This document shows, piece after piece, positions 9,034 through 17,226 of a stretch of DNA of 64,000 nt. The notes below the pieces were generated by a model. It did not search any database, had not been told where the DNA came from, and worked only from the letters and a program-made list of their open reading frames with translations. How positions within the stretch are numbered: the stretch's first letter is position 1; the number at the start of each line of letters is the position of its first letter. The position numbers and the translations under genes are program-made. Source of the DNA: Filobacillus milosensis (GTDB lineage: Bacteria; Bacillota; Bacilli; Bacillales; Alkalibacillaceae); NCBI RefSeq assembly GCF_004402015.1, contig NZ_SOPW01000003.1, forward strand, positions 62,001 to 126,000. The letters run 5' to 3'.

Positions 9034-9059
9034 GCAAGTTCGCTCATACCTTTTATTTT
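9022..9059. terminator. Bidirectional terminator overlapping the niaR stop
   Basis: The stem AAAAGGTATGAGC / GCTCATACCTTTT has a six-base loop and begins inside the last codons of niaR. T runs follow on both strands, so it serves niaR and the convergent small gene. Confidence 0.9.
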
Positions 9060-9065
9060 TGAGAA

Positions 9066-9215
9066 TTATATAAACATAGCAGCACCGAATGTAAAAACTG
9101 AAAGTAACATTGTAATAACCATTAACCAAATGATTATCGTTGTCCAAATGTTACGCTTTCTGTTTCTTGATGAAAAAGGAGCTTGCGGCTGCTTTTTCTT
9201 TTGTTTTTTCGACAC
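9066..9215 (-). CDS. prli42: Stressosome-associated miniprotein, Prli42-like
   Basis: A GTG start (9215 going down) with GGGAGG eight bases upstream opens a 49-codon frame. The C-terminal membrane segment LMVITMLLSVFTFGAAMFI follows the Prli42 pattern (M-x-I-x-M-x-x-S-x-x-x-x-G-A-x-M). Prli42 is the tiny membrane protein that tethers the stressosome in Listeria. The first ~24 residues are very basic (SKKQKKK, RNRKR) and longer than in the Listeria protein. The assignment is by eye from the motif. The gene is alone, convergent with niaR. Confidence 0.7.
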   Translation of the reverse strand: MSKKQKKKQPQAPFSSRNRKRNIWTTIIIWLMVITMLLSVFTFGAAMFI

Positions 9216-9271
9216 GATGGATTCCTCCCTTACAGATAACGCTATTATTTATTGTAAAAGAAAAAGTTTGA

Positions 9272-9300
9272 TTGGACAAGATTAATCTTTCCTTTAAAAT
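9272..9300 (+). promoter_or_regulatory. SigA-type promoter for the methylmalonyl-CoA operon
   Basis: TTGGAC (9272-9277) and TAAAAT (9295-9300) are separated by exactly 17 bases, about 100 bases before the mutase start. Confidence 0.55.
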
Positions 9301-9402
9301 AGTAATAGGAGAGAATTTTCTTACACTTTATTTTATATTACCTTATAAAATTTCATAATTAGACACAGTAGATTGCTAGACGCATTAGGAGGGAGATTCA
9401 AA

Positions 9403-11061
9403 ATGGGTGAAAACTTTAATCAATCCAAAGAACAATGGCAACAAAAAATGAAAAAAACACAAGAGCGCTTTCCAGAACGAAAAGAAACGTTCGTTAATAA
9501 ATCGGACTTAGAGATTGATCCGTTATATTTACCAAAGCATGAAAGTCAGCATGAAGATTATATGGAGAAGCTAGGATTTCCTGGCCAGTTTCCTTACACG
9601 CGAGGGATTCAGCCTGGCATGTATCGTAGTCGTTTCTGGACGATGAGGCAGTATGCAGGCTTCGGTTCTGCAAAAGAGACGAATCAACGTTTTAGATATT
9701 TATTAGACCAAGGGCAAACAGGTTTATCAGTAGCTTTTGATTTACCAACTCAAATTGGGTACGATTCAGATGATCCAATGGCTGAAGGAGAAGTGGGTAA
9801 AGTTGGAGTCGCAATTGATTCATTAGAAGATATGGAGACATTATTAAATGGAATTCCTTTAGATCAGGTTAGTACATCGATGACAATTAATGCGCCTGCA
9901 TCTGTATTACTATGCATGTATATTGCGGTTGCAGAAAAACAAGGTGTCCCTAAAGAGAAAATCACCGGAACAATCCAAAATGATATCTTAAAAGAATATA
10001 TCGCACGTGGCACATATATTTATCCGCCAAAACCGTCGATGCGCTTAATTACGAATATCTTTGAGTATTGTGCTAAGGAAGTACCTAAATTCAATACAAT
10101 TAGTATTTCAGGTTACCATATTCGTGAAGCGGGTTCGACAGCGGTTCAGGAAGTAGCATTTACATTAGCAAATGGTATGGCATATGTTGATGCTGCAATT
10201 GAAAGCGGTTTAAAAGTGGATGAGTTCGCTCCAAGACTTGCGTTCTTCTTTAATGCGCATAATAATTTCTTTGAAGAAGCAGCAAAATTCAGAGCAGCAA
10301 GACGCATTTGGGCACGTCTAATGAAGGAGAAGTATGGAGCAGAAAACGAAAAGAGTCTTCGGTTACGCTTCCATACACAAACGGGCGGATCAACATTAAC
10401 TGCTCAGCAACCAGATAACAATATTGTTCGTGTTGCATTACAAGCTCTATCTGCTGTCATGGGTGGAACTCAAAGCTTACACACAAATTCACGTGATGAA
10501 GCATTGGCACTTCCAACTGAAGAATCAGCTCGTATTGCATTACGAACTCAACAAATTATCGCGCATGAAAGTGGTGTTGCTGATACAGTTGACCCATTAG
10601 CAGGATCATATTACGTCGAAGAAATGACGGATCAAGTTGAAAAAGAAGTCCTAAAATACATTGATCGTATTGAGGAAATGGGTGGAGCTGTTCAGGCGGT
10701 AGAAGATGGTTATATGCAACGTGAAATCCATCAAGCAGCCTATGAAGCTCAAAAGAAAATCGAATCTAAAGAAGATATCATTGTTGGCTTAAATGAATTT
10801 CAAGTTGAAGAGGAGCTTCATGCGGATCTATTAAAAGTAGACGAACAGTTAGAAAAAGGTCAGGTTAAGCAATTACATGAAATTCGGGATAAACGTGATC
10901 AAACAGTTGTTGATGAGAAGCTTTCTGCTTTAAAACAAGCTGCAAAAGATCATAAGACAAATGTTATGCCTTTTATTTTAGATGCAGTTAAAGCCTATGC
11001 TACGGTAGGTGAAATTTGTAACGTGTTACGTGATGAGTTCGGAGAATATACAGGAGCTTAA
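9403..11061 (+). CDS. mcmA1: Methylmalonyl-CoA mutase, catalytic subunit
   Basis: The protein has 552 residues from ATG 9403, which follows AGGAGGGAG. It is the TIM-barrel part of a coenzyme-B12 mutase that interconverts methylmalonyl-CoA and succinyl-CoA. The cobalamin domain is on a separate gene just downstream. The substrate-specifying residues look like true methylmalonyl-CoA mutase: Tyr84 in TMRQYAGF and Arg202 in ARGTYIYPP, where isobutyryl-CoA mutases carry Phe and Gln. It is the first gene of a tightly packed five-gene operon. The symbol follows usage for split mutases. Confidence 0.93.
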   Translation: MGENFNQSKEQWQQKMKKTQERFPERKETFVNKSDLEIDPLYLPKHESQHEDYMEKLGFPGQFPYTRGIQPGMYRSRFWTMRQYAGFGSAKETNQRFRYLLDQGQTGLSVAFDLPTQIGYDSDDPMAEGEVGKVGVAIDSLEDMETLLNGIPLDQVSTSMTINAPASVLLCMYIAVAEKQGVPKEKITGTIQNDILKEYIARGTYIYPPKPSMRLITNIFEYCAKEVPKFNTISISGYHIREAGSTAVQEVAFTLANGMAYVDAAIESGLKVDEFAPRLAFFFNAHNNFFEEAAKFRAARRIWARLMKEKYGAENEKSLRLRFHTQTGGSTLTAQQPDNNIVRVALQALSAVMGGTQSLHTNSRDEALALPTEESARIALRTQQIIAHESGVADTVDPLAGSYYVEEMTDQVEKEVLKYIDRIEEMGGAVQAVEDGYMQREIHQAAYEAQKKIESKEDIIVGLNEFQVEEELHADLLKVDEQLEKGQVKQLHEIRDKRDQTVVDEKLSALKQAAKDHKTNVMPFILDAVKAYATVGEICNVLRDEFGEYTGA

Positions 11062-11081
11062 TTTTCAGGAGGGGAAAAGAG

Positions 11082-11486
11082 ATGGAACAAAAGATAAGGG
11101 TTTTAATTGCAAAACCAGGTTTAGATGGCCATGACCGAGGTGCTTTGGTTATCGCCCAGGCCTTAAGAGATCACGGCATGGAAGTGATTTATACAGGTTT
11201 ACGTCAATCTGCCGCACAAATTGCTCAAGCAGCAATTCAGGAAGACGTCGATGTTGTTGGACTATCTTCCTTATCTGGTGGACACAAAGCTTTATTTCCT
11301 AAAGTAGTAGAAGAACTTAAGAATAAAAATGCTGAGGATATTCCAGTGATCGGTGGTGGTGTGATTCCAGAAGATGATGTCGCTTATTTAGAAGAACAAG
11401 GTGTTAAGAAAATCTTTACTTCAGGTACGCCTACAACAGAAATAGCTGAATATATCTCAGAGCTTGTTCGAGGTGAGCACGTATGA
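11082..11486 (+). CDS. mcmA2: Methylmalonyl-CoA mutase, cobalamin-binding subunit
   Basis: The protein has 134 residues. All three B12-fold signatures are present: D-G-H-D-R-G (15-20, His17 being the lower axial ligand), G-L-S-S-L-S-G-G for the SxL loop, and IGGGVIP. It would pair with the 552-residue subunit encoded 20 bases upstream to form the full mutase. Its stop overlaps the start of the epimerase gene by four bases, so translation is coupled. Confidence 0.95.
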   Translation: MEQKIRVLIAKPGLDGHDRGALVIAQALRDHGMEVIYTGLRQSAAQIAQAAIQEDVDVVGLSSLSGGHKALFPKVVEELKNKNAEDIPVIGGGVIPEDDVAYLEEQGVKKIFTSGTPTTEIAEYISELVRGEHV

Positions 11487-11893
11487 ATAAAATCGCACAC
11501 ATCGGAATCGCTGTATCCAGTTTAGATGAGACTATTCCATTTTATAGAGACTCACTTGGTCTTTCATTTGAAGGAATAGAAGAAGTACCATCAGAGCATG
11601 TGAGAGTTGCGTTTTTTAAAATAGGTGAGAGCGCAATTGAATTATTAGAACCACTTAATGAGGAATCTGCGATTGCTAAATATATTAAGAAAAAAGGCGA
11701 AGGTATTCATCATATTGCTTTAGATGTAGATAATATTCAAGAGAGATTAAATCATTTAAAAGAACAAGGCATTCCACTTATTCACGAACAACCAAAAACT
11801 GGAGCACATAATAGCCAAGTAGCTTTCTTACATCCTAAAGCTGCTCAAGGTGTACTTTATGAGCTTTGTGAACAAGAACAGGAGGATCACTAA
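11483..11893 (+). CDS. mce: Methylmalonyl-CoA epimerase
   Basis: The 136-residue vicinal-oxygen-chelate protein starts with [12 protein letters not shown] and has IHHIALDV midway and LYELCEQ at the end, supplying the His and Glu ligands expected in the family. It converts (S)- to (R)-methylmalonyl-CoA, joining carboxylation of propionyl-CoA to the B12 mutase. It overlaps both neighbours (ATGA with the upstream gene, one base with the downstream gene). B. subtilis YqjC is the positional counterpart. Confidence 0.94.
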   Translation: MNKIAHIGIAVSSLDETIPFYRDSLGLSFEGIEEVPSEHVRVAFFKIGESAIELLEPLNEESAIAKYIKKKGEGIHHIALDVDNIQERLNHLKEQGIPLIHEQPKTGAHNSQVAFLHPKAAQGVLYELCEQEQEDH

Positions 11894-13440
11894 TGGATAT
11901 ATACGATAAAATTAATGAACTCTATGATAAACGCCGTAAAGTTGAATTAGGTGGCGGCGATGAAAAAATTCAAAAACAGCGAGATAAAGGGAAAATGACA
12001 GCACGTGAACGTATTGAATATTTATTAGATGAAGGATCATTCGTTGAACTAAACCCATTTATCGAACACCGTGTGACCGACTTCGGAATGAATGGTAAAG
12101 AAGTGCCTGGTGAAGGTGTTGTTACAGGTTACGGTACAGTAAAAGGACGTCCAGTTTACTTATTCGCACAAGATTTCACCGTTTATGGCGGAGCCTTAGG
12201 TGAAATGCATGGTAAAAAGATTGCGGCTGTCATGGATTTAGCTGCTAAAAATGGCACACCTTTTATTGGTTTGAACGATTCAGGTGGTGCACGTATACAA
12301 GAAGGTGTCGCATCATTAGATGGTTATGGTCATGTGTTTTACCGTAACTCTATTTATTCTGGCGTCATCCCTCAGATTTCTGTTATTATGGGTCCATGTG
12401 CTGGTGGAGCCGTATACTCTCCAGCGATTACTGATTTTGTGATTATGGTTGAAAAGACTTCTCAAATGTTCATCACAGGACCAAAAGTTATTGAAACGGT
12501 AACAGGAGAAAAGATTACTTCTGAAGACCTTGGTGGGGCTGAAGTACATAATAGTAAGAGCGGAAATGCTCATCTGAAAGCCGAAACAGAAGAAGAGGCA
12601 TTGGATCAAGTTAAGGATTTAGTACAATACCTGCCGCAAAATCAGGAGGAAAAGACTCCTAAGGTTGAATATACACCTAAAGAAGATTTTAGAGAAGATT
12701 TAACTGATTTAATCCCATTTGACTCCATTAGACCATATGATGTACGAACGATTATTAATGAGGTTGTCGATGATGAATCGTTCTTTGAAATACATCCTGA
12801 CTTCGCGAAGAATGTGGTTGTTGGGTTTGCTCGAATTAAAGGTGAGACAGTTGGATTAGTATGTAACCAGCCTAAATTTTTAGCTGGTGGATTAGATATT
12901 GACTCAAGTGATAAAGCATCTAGATTCATTCGTCTATGTGATTCATTTAATATTCCATTAATCACGTTTGAAGATGTAACAGGATTCTTCCCAGGCGTTA
13001 AACAAGAACATGGGGGAATCATTCGACATGGGGCTAAAATCTTATACGCTTATTCAGAAGCAACCGTGCCAAAAATTACTGTCATTACCCGTAAGGCTTA
13101 CGGTGGTGCCTATGTCGCTTTAAATAGTAAGTCGATCGGTGCTGATTTAGTTTTCGCATGGCCTAATGCAGAAATTGCAGTAATGGGACCAGAGGGTGCT
13201 GCAAATATTATATTTGCGAAAGATATTAGAGAAAGCGATCAACCAGAAGAAACGAGACAGAATAAAATCAATGAATATCGTGAAAAGTTTGCCAATCCAT
13301 ATGTGGCAGCTGGTCTTGGTATGGTAGATGATGTCATTGACCCACGCGAAACTAGAATTAAATTAAATCAAGCTCTTGAAATGTTAAAGAATAAGAAAGA
13401 AGAACGTCCGAAGAAGAAACACGGTAATATTCCTTTATAA
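11893..13440 (+). CDS. yqjD: Acyl-CoA (propionyl-CoA) carboxylase, carboxyltransferase beta subunit
   Basis: The protein has 515 residues with two crotonase-like lobes. The N lobe carries DSGGARIQEGV and GPCAGGAVYSPA; the C lobe carries FEDVTGFFPGVKQEHGG and KAYGGAYVALNSK. This is the PccB/MmdA family that moves CO2 between carboxybiotin and propionyl-CoA. The counterpart in B. subtilis is YqjD. No biotin carboxylase or biotin carrier gene is nearby, so a partner subunit must come from elsewhere. Whether it acts as carboxylase or decarboxylase subunit cannot be told from this gene. Confidence 0.9.
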   Translation: MDIYDKINELYDKRRKVELGGGDEKIQKQRDKGKMTARERIEYLLDEGSFVELNPFIEHRVTDFGMNGKEVPGEGVVTGYGTVKGRPVYLFAQDFTVYGGALGEMHGKKIAAVMDLAAKNGTPFIGLNDSGGARIQEGVASLDGYGHVFYRNSIYSGVIPQISVIMGPCAGGAVYSPAITDFVIMVEKTSQMFITGPKVIETVTGEKITSEDLGGAEVHNSKSGNAHLKAETEEEALDQVKDLVQYLPQNQEEKTPKVEYTPKEDFREDLTDLIPFDSIRPYDVRTIINEVVDDESFFEIHPDFAKNVVVGFARIKGETVGLVCNQPKFLAGGLDIDSSDKASRFIRLCDSFNIPLITFEDVTGFFPGVKQEHGGIIRHGAKILYAYSEATVPKITVITRKAYGGAYVALNSKSIGADLVFAWPNAEIAVMGPEGAANIIFAKDIRESDQPEETRQNKINEYREKFANPYVAAGLGMVDDVIDPRETRIKLNQALEMLKNKKEERPKKKHGNIPL

Positions 13441-13458
13441 TCAACGGAGGTGCACAAC

Positions 13459-14592
13459 TTGGTAGAAATCGAAATTAATCAACAACGTTTAATCGACGAA
13501 TTTATGGAATTGGTGCAAGTCGATTCTGAAACAAAGCACGAAGAAAATATTGCAAAAGTATTGAAACAAAAGTTTAGTGAATTAGGATTGTCTGTAGAAG
13601 AGGATACAGCTAAGGAGAAAACGGGTCATGGGGCCAATAACTTAGTATTTACTCTAAAAGGTAACAAGGATGGAGCAGAATCCATTTACTTTACTTCTCA
13701 TATGGACACAGTTGTGCCAGGTAATGGCATTAAACCTTCAATTGAAGGCGATTATATTGTGACAGATGGTACAACCATTTTAGGTGCAGATGATAAAGCA
13801 GGTATTGCTGCGATGTTAGAAGCTATTAAAACATTAAAAGAAAAGAATTTAGAATATGGTGATATCCAATTCATCATTACAGTGGGAGAAGAATCTGGTT
13901 TAGTTGGAGCAAAAGCATTTGATGCCAACCTACTTAGAGCCAGATACGGGTATGCCATTGATAGTAACGGTCAAGTAGGTAATATTATTGTTGCTGCACC
14001 TACTCAGGCGAAACTATGGATTACATCTCGTGGAAAAACAGCTCATGCAGGTGTAGCACCTGAAGAAGGTATTTCTGCTATCACACTTGCGGCAAAAGCT
14101 ATCGCCAAAATGCCTTTAGGACGCATTGATGAAGACACAACTGCTAATATTGGCCGCTTTGAAGGTGGAAAGGCAACTAATATCGTCAGTGATGAAGCAT
14201 TTATCTTTGCAGAAGCACGCTCATTAGATCCAGAAAAGCTTGAGGCACAGCTTGATAAGATGAAAAAGGCATGTCAAGATGCTGAAAAAGAGTTGGGTGG
14301 ATCAATTGATGTAAAAGTTGAAATTATGTATCCTGGCTATCGTCATAAAGAAGGCGACCAAGTCGTTGAAGTAGCACGATCAGCTGCTAAACGTATCGGA
14401 CGAGAAAGCCAACTTGAAAAAAGTGGCGGTGGAAGTGATGCGAACATATTTGCCGGCTTAGGAGTTCCGACTGTCAACTTGTGTGTTGGTTATGAGAACA
14501 TTCATACCACAAATGAGCGCATGCCTGTTAGTGAACTAGTTAAGATATCTGAGTTTATAACATCAATTGTCGTTGAAGCGGCTGAACAATAA
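13459..14592 (+). CDS. yqjE: M20/M42-type metallopeptidase, YqjE (peptidase T-like)
   Basis: The protein has 377 residues from TTG 13459, eight bases after CGGAGG; a GTG at 13450 lies within that ribosome site. The two-zinc peptidase motifs are visible: SHMDTV, GADDKAG and GEESG. It is related to PepT tripeptidases and carboxypeptidases, with the real substrate unknown. It lies 18 bases after the carboxyltransferase gene, the same order as yqjD-yqjE in B. subtilis, although its link to acyl-CoA metabolism is unclear. Confidence 0.88.
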   Translation: MVEIEINQQRLIDEFMELVQVDSETKHEENIAKVLKQKFSELGLSVEEDTAKEKTGHGANNLVFTLKGNKDGAESIYFTSHMDTVVPGNGIKPSIEGDYIVTDGTTILGADDKAGIAAMLEAIKTLKEKNLEYGDIQFIITVGEESGLVGAKAFDANLLRARYGYAIDSNGQVGNIIVAAPTQAKLWITSRGKTAHAGVAPEEGISAITLAAKAIAKMPLGRIDEDTTANIGRFEGGKATNIVSDEAFIFAEARSLDPEKLEAQLDKMKKACQDAEKELGGSIDVKVEIMYPGYRHKEGDQVVEVARSAAKRIGRESQLEKSGGGSDANIFAGLGVPTVNLCVGYENIHTTNERMPVSELVKISEFITSIVVEAAEQ

Positions 14593-14601
14593 GGAAAAAG
14601 T

Positions 14602-14636
14602 AAAGTGCTTGGTGTGACGGACATCAAGCACTTTTA
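14602..14636 (+). terminator. Probable terminator after yqjE
   Basis: The stem AAAGTGCTTG / CAAGCACTTT has a 13-base loop and only four T residues after it, so termination may be partial. Confidence 0.6.
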
Positions 14637-14650
14637 ACGTAGGTGATCGT

Positions 14651-15898
14651 ATGAGTAAAAAAGGAAGAATAATCTATCATGTGGATATGAATAGCTTTTA
14701 TGCATCAGTTGAGATGGCGTATCGTCCTGAATTGAAGGGGAAGCCTGTCGCAATCGCGGGGAATCCTGAAGAACGACGAGGCATTGTGGTCACAAGTAGC
14801 TATGAAGCAAGAGCCAAAGGTGTCAAAACAACGATGCCATTATGGCAGGCTTATAGTCATTGTCCTAGCTTAATCGTCTTAAAACCTAATTTTGACCGTT
14901 ATCGCGAAGCTTCCAGGCACATGTTTTCTATTCTTTCTGAAATCACCCCATACGTCCAACCCGTTTCAATAGATGAAGGATATATGGATGTTACAGATTA
15001 CGTAAACGAAGAGAATCCAATTCAAGTTGCAGAAAACATTCAAAAACGAATACTAAATGAACTTGATCTTCCTTGCAGTATAGGTATTGCCCCAAATAAA
15101 TTTTTAGCTAAAATGGCATCAGATATGAAGAAGCCAATGGGTATTACAGTATTAAGAAAAAGAGAAATTAAACATAAGCTGTGGATCTTGCCTATAGAAG
15201 AAATGTACGGGGTAGGTGAAAAAACAGCTGATAAATTAAAAAAGATAGATATAGAAACTATTGGAGACTTAGCAACAAAAGATGTTTTAACACTTAAAAA
15301 CTTACTAGGTATTAATGGTGAACGACTACATCAAAGAGCCAATGGAATAGATGATCGCCCAGTCGACCCGGATGCTGTACACGAATTCAAGAGTATTGGG
15401 AATTCAACGACACTACCTTACGATATGACGAATCAGACTGAAATTTTTAAAGTGCTAAACCAATTATCTGAAAAAGTGGCTGCGCGAATGGAACGAAAAG
15501 ATGTCGTTGCGGAAAATATTCAACTTATGATTCGATACTACGACCGTAAAACGATTACTCGAAGCAAACAGTTAAATGAATTCATAGAAACTAAAGATGA
15601 GATATCTAATATTGCGAAGAGGTTATTCCAACAACATTGGAATGAAGACCCTGTTAGACTATTAGGTGTAACAGCCCAGCATCTAACACCAAGAGAAGAA
15701 ATGGCCAAACAACTAGACTTATTTAACTATGAAAAAGAAGCCGAAAAAGAAGAACTGTATGTGGCCATGGACCAAATCAAAGAAAAGTACGGTAAAGATG
15801 CTTTTATCAAGCTTAAGGATACTAAAGCTAAAATGAGTACGAGCTTTCAGAAAGACTTTTTAAGTGAGTTTAGAGAAAACAAAAAAGGAAAGTCTTAA
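14651..15898 (+). CDS. dinB: DNA polymerase IV (PolY1, YqjH)
   Basis: This is a 415-residue Y-family translesion polymerase. Catalytic acidic residues are Asp12 (HVDMNSF) and Asp108-Glu109 (SIDEGYMD). Finger, thumb (helix-hairpin-helix GVGEKTADKLKK) and little-finger regions follow in order. A beta-clamp motif QLDLF lies at 354-358, with an unusually long ~55-residue tail after it. The position after yqjE matches B. subtilis yqjH (polY1). No LexA box was seen upstream, in contrast to the second Y-family gene at 37.9 kb. Confidence 0.95.
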   Translation: MSKKGRIIYHVDMNSFYASVEMAYRPELKGKPVAIAGNPEERRGIVVTSSYEARAKGVKTTMPLWQAYSHCPSLIVLKPNFDRYREASRHMFSILSEITPYVQPVSIDEGYMDVTDYVNEENPIQVAENIQKRILNELDLPCSIGIAPNKFLAKMASDMKKPMGITVLRKREIKHKLWILPIEEMYGVGEKTADKLKKIDIETIGDLATKDVLTLKNLLGINGERLHQRANGIDDRPVDPDAVHEFKSIGNSTTLPYDMTNQTEIFKVLNQLSEKVAARMERKDVVAENIQLMIRYYDRKTITRSKQLNEFIETKDEISNIAKRLFQQHWNEDPVRLLGVTAQHLTPREEMAKQLDLFNYEKEAEKEELYVAMDQIKEKYGKDAFIKLKDTKAKMSTSFQKDFLSEFRENKKGKS

Positions 15899-15919
15899 TT
15901 AAATATATACTAGTCTAAC

Positions 15920-15956
15920 GACGTGAATTCATAAGTGGATTCACGTTTTATTTTTA
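15920..15956 (+). terminator. Rho-independent terminator after dinB
   Basis: The stem ACGTGAATT / GATTCACGT is followed by TTTATTTTT. Confidence 0.8.
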
Positions 15957-15975
15957 AAATTCCGATAGAAATATA

Positions 15976-15984
15976 TGGTAAAAT
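15976..15984 (+). promoter_or_regulatory. Extended -10 promoter for the Nudix gene
   Basis: TG-G-TAAAAT lies 48 bases before the Nudix start. No good -35 was seen, as is usual with an extended -10. Confidence 0.5.
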
Positions 15985-16031
15985 GAATTGGGGTTCTATG
16001 ACTCAAAGAAATCTTTATTGGGGGAAGGTTT

Positions 16032-16466
16032 ATGTATCCAAAAGCTAAGTCACTGGGGATTATACTAAAAGATGAATACGTCCTACTTGAACAAAATTAC
16101 GGTAAACATTCTAAAGGTATTGGTTATTATTACCGTCCCATTGGTGGAACAATAGAGTTCGGTGAAATGTCAGATGATACATTAAAAAGGGAATTTCTAG
16201 AGGAAATCGATGCAGAAATAGTAGTTGAGGAATATATTACTTGCTTAGAAAATACATTTGAAATTGATAAAAAATTAGGGCATGAAATCATACAACTTTA
16301 TATAGCAAGCTTTAAAGACGAAAATTTATATGACAAAAAGCAATTTAAAGTGACTGATGTTAATAAAAATACTATAGCCCAGTGGATTCCATTAAGTGAA
16401 ATCAAAAACGAACGTACAATTCTGTTTCCAATTGGATTAAAAGAATTACTAGTCCATAGCATTTAA
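16032..16466 (+). CDS. Nudix hydrolase
   Basis: The protein has 144 residues. The Nudix box GGTIEFGEMSDD then REFLEEIDAEI (about residues 38-64) fits G-x5-E-x7-R-E-x-x-E-E except that Asp replaces the usual Gly before the last hydrophobic residue. Such enzymes hydrolyse nucleoside diphosphates linked to another group; the substrate is not predictable here. The start ATG follows GGGGGAAGG. A short gap leads to a lipoprotein gene that may share its transcript. Confidence 0.85.
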   Translation: MYPKAKSLGIILKDEYVLLEQNYGKHSKGIGYYYRPIGGTIEFGEMSDDTLKREFLEEIDAEIVVEEYITCLENTFEIDKKLGHEIIQLYIASFKDENLYDKKQFKVTDVNKNTIAQWIPLSEIKNERTILFPIGLKELLVHSI

Positions 16467-16498
16467 ATAGATATTTCTACAAAAAGGGTGAAAGATAT

Positions 16499-16852
16499 AT
16501 GGAATCTCGGTTCTTGAAGTTTCTAACGTTAACCATTTCAATTTCACTTGTGATAGGTTGTTCAAAGGAACAAGCTAACACAAGTAATGACAGTTATAAT
16601 GATATTAAAAAAGTAGCCTGGGAATACATTGAAGAACAAGAATGGCTTGAATACAATAATGGAAATTGGCAAGATGCTGAGGTTAAACAGATTGAAGCAG
16701 ATGATACATATGAATTATTAAAAGATGGTTACGATGGGGAACAAGTCATGTCAGTTACATTCAAAGATGAAGAGAAAACTCAGGTTAGTACTCCAGTTAT
16801 ACTTGTAGATCCTGATACGAAAGAAGTTATTGGATATTTACCTGGTGAATAA
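16499..16852 (+). CDS. Small lipoprotein of unknown function
   Basis: The protein has 117 residues. The signal peptide ends in a lipobox (VIGC, Cys21), giving a ~95-residue acidic surface domain rich in Glu, Asp and Trp. The domain contains a DPDTKEVIGYLPGE C-terminus reminiscent of small PepSY-like or YpmB-like folds, but no family can be named with confidence. The start follows AAAGGGTGAAAG. Confidence 0.7.
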   Translation: MESRFLKFLTLTISISLVIGCSKEQANTSNDSYNDIKKVAWEYIEEQEWLEYNNGNWQDAEVKQIEADDTYELLKDGYDGEQVMSVTFKDEEKTQVSTPVILVDPDTKEVIGYLPGE

Positions 16853-16875
16853 TAGTAGGAACCCACAAGAAAAAT

Positions 16876-16904
16876 TTGACATTAACATTTTTTATGTTTA
16901 ATAT
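16876..16904 (+). promoter_or_regulatory. SigA promoter for the T-box/ileS transcript
   Basis: TTGACA (16876-16881), a 17-base spacer and TAATAT (16899-16904) lie just upstream of the T-box leader. Confidence 0.65.
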
Positions 16905-16917
16905 TATTATAATTTAT

Positions 16918-17198
16918 ATTCGAAATTCGATGACGAGAACGAGTAGATATGTAATCTGTTCCACAGAGAGTTGACGTTTGCTGAAAGTCAACGTTCAGAC
17001 CATGTTGAAAATCCTCTCCGAGATGCAAAGCTGAAGTAAAACTTTAAGCTTTGACGGGATTCCGCCGTTAAAAGGAACACGTATGATGGTACGTAGATTG
17101 AGAGCTATAATGACTGATTTTCAGTTTATATTATAGAATCAGGGTGGTAACGCGGGTTATAACTCGTCCCTAACTTAGGTTAGGGGCGAGTTTTTTTG
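16918..17198 (+). promoter_or_regulatory. T-box riboswitch (isoleucine type) controlling ileS
   Basis: The conserved T-box sequence AGGGTGGTAACGCGG is present at 17141-17155. A terminator follows (17161-17198: AACTCG..CCCTAAC / GTTAGGGGCGAGTT with a T run), which competes with the antiterminator. Stem I elements are visible upstream: GATGACGAGAACGAGTAG, the AGAGAG bulge region (16974-16979) and GCTGAAAGTC. The specifier loop GAAAATCCTCT places ATC (Ile) as the specifier codon, in agreement with the downstream isoleucyl-tRNA synthetase gene. Confidence 0.95.
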
Positions 17199-17226
17199 TT
17201 TTTAAAAATTGTTGAGGAGTGAAATT

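Noticed and set aside
12316-13022. Minus-strand frames opposite the carboxyltransferase gene
   Set aside because: Antisense shadows of a strongly conserved gene; no ribosome sites.
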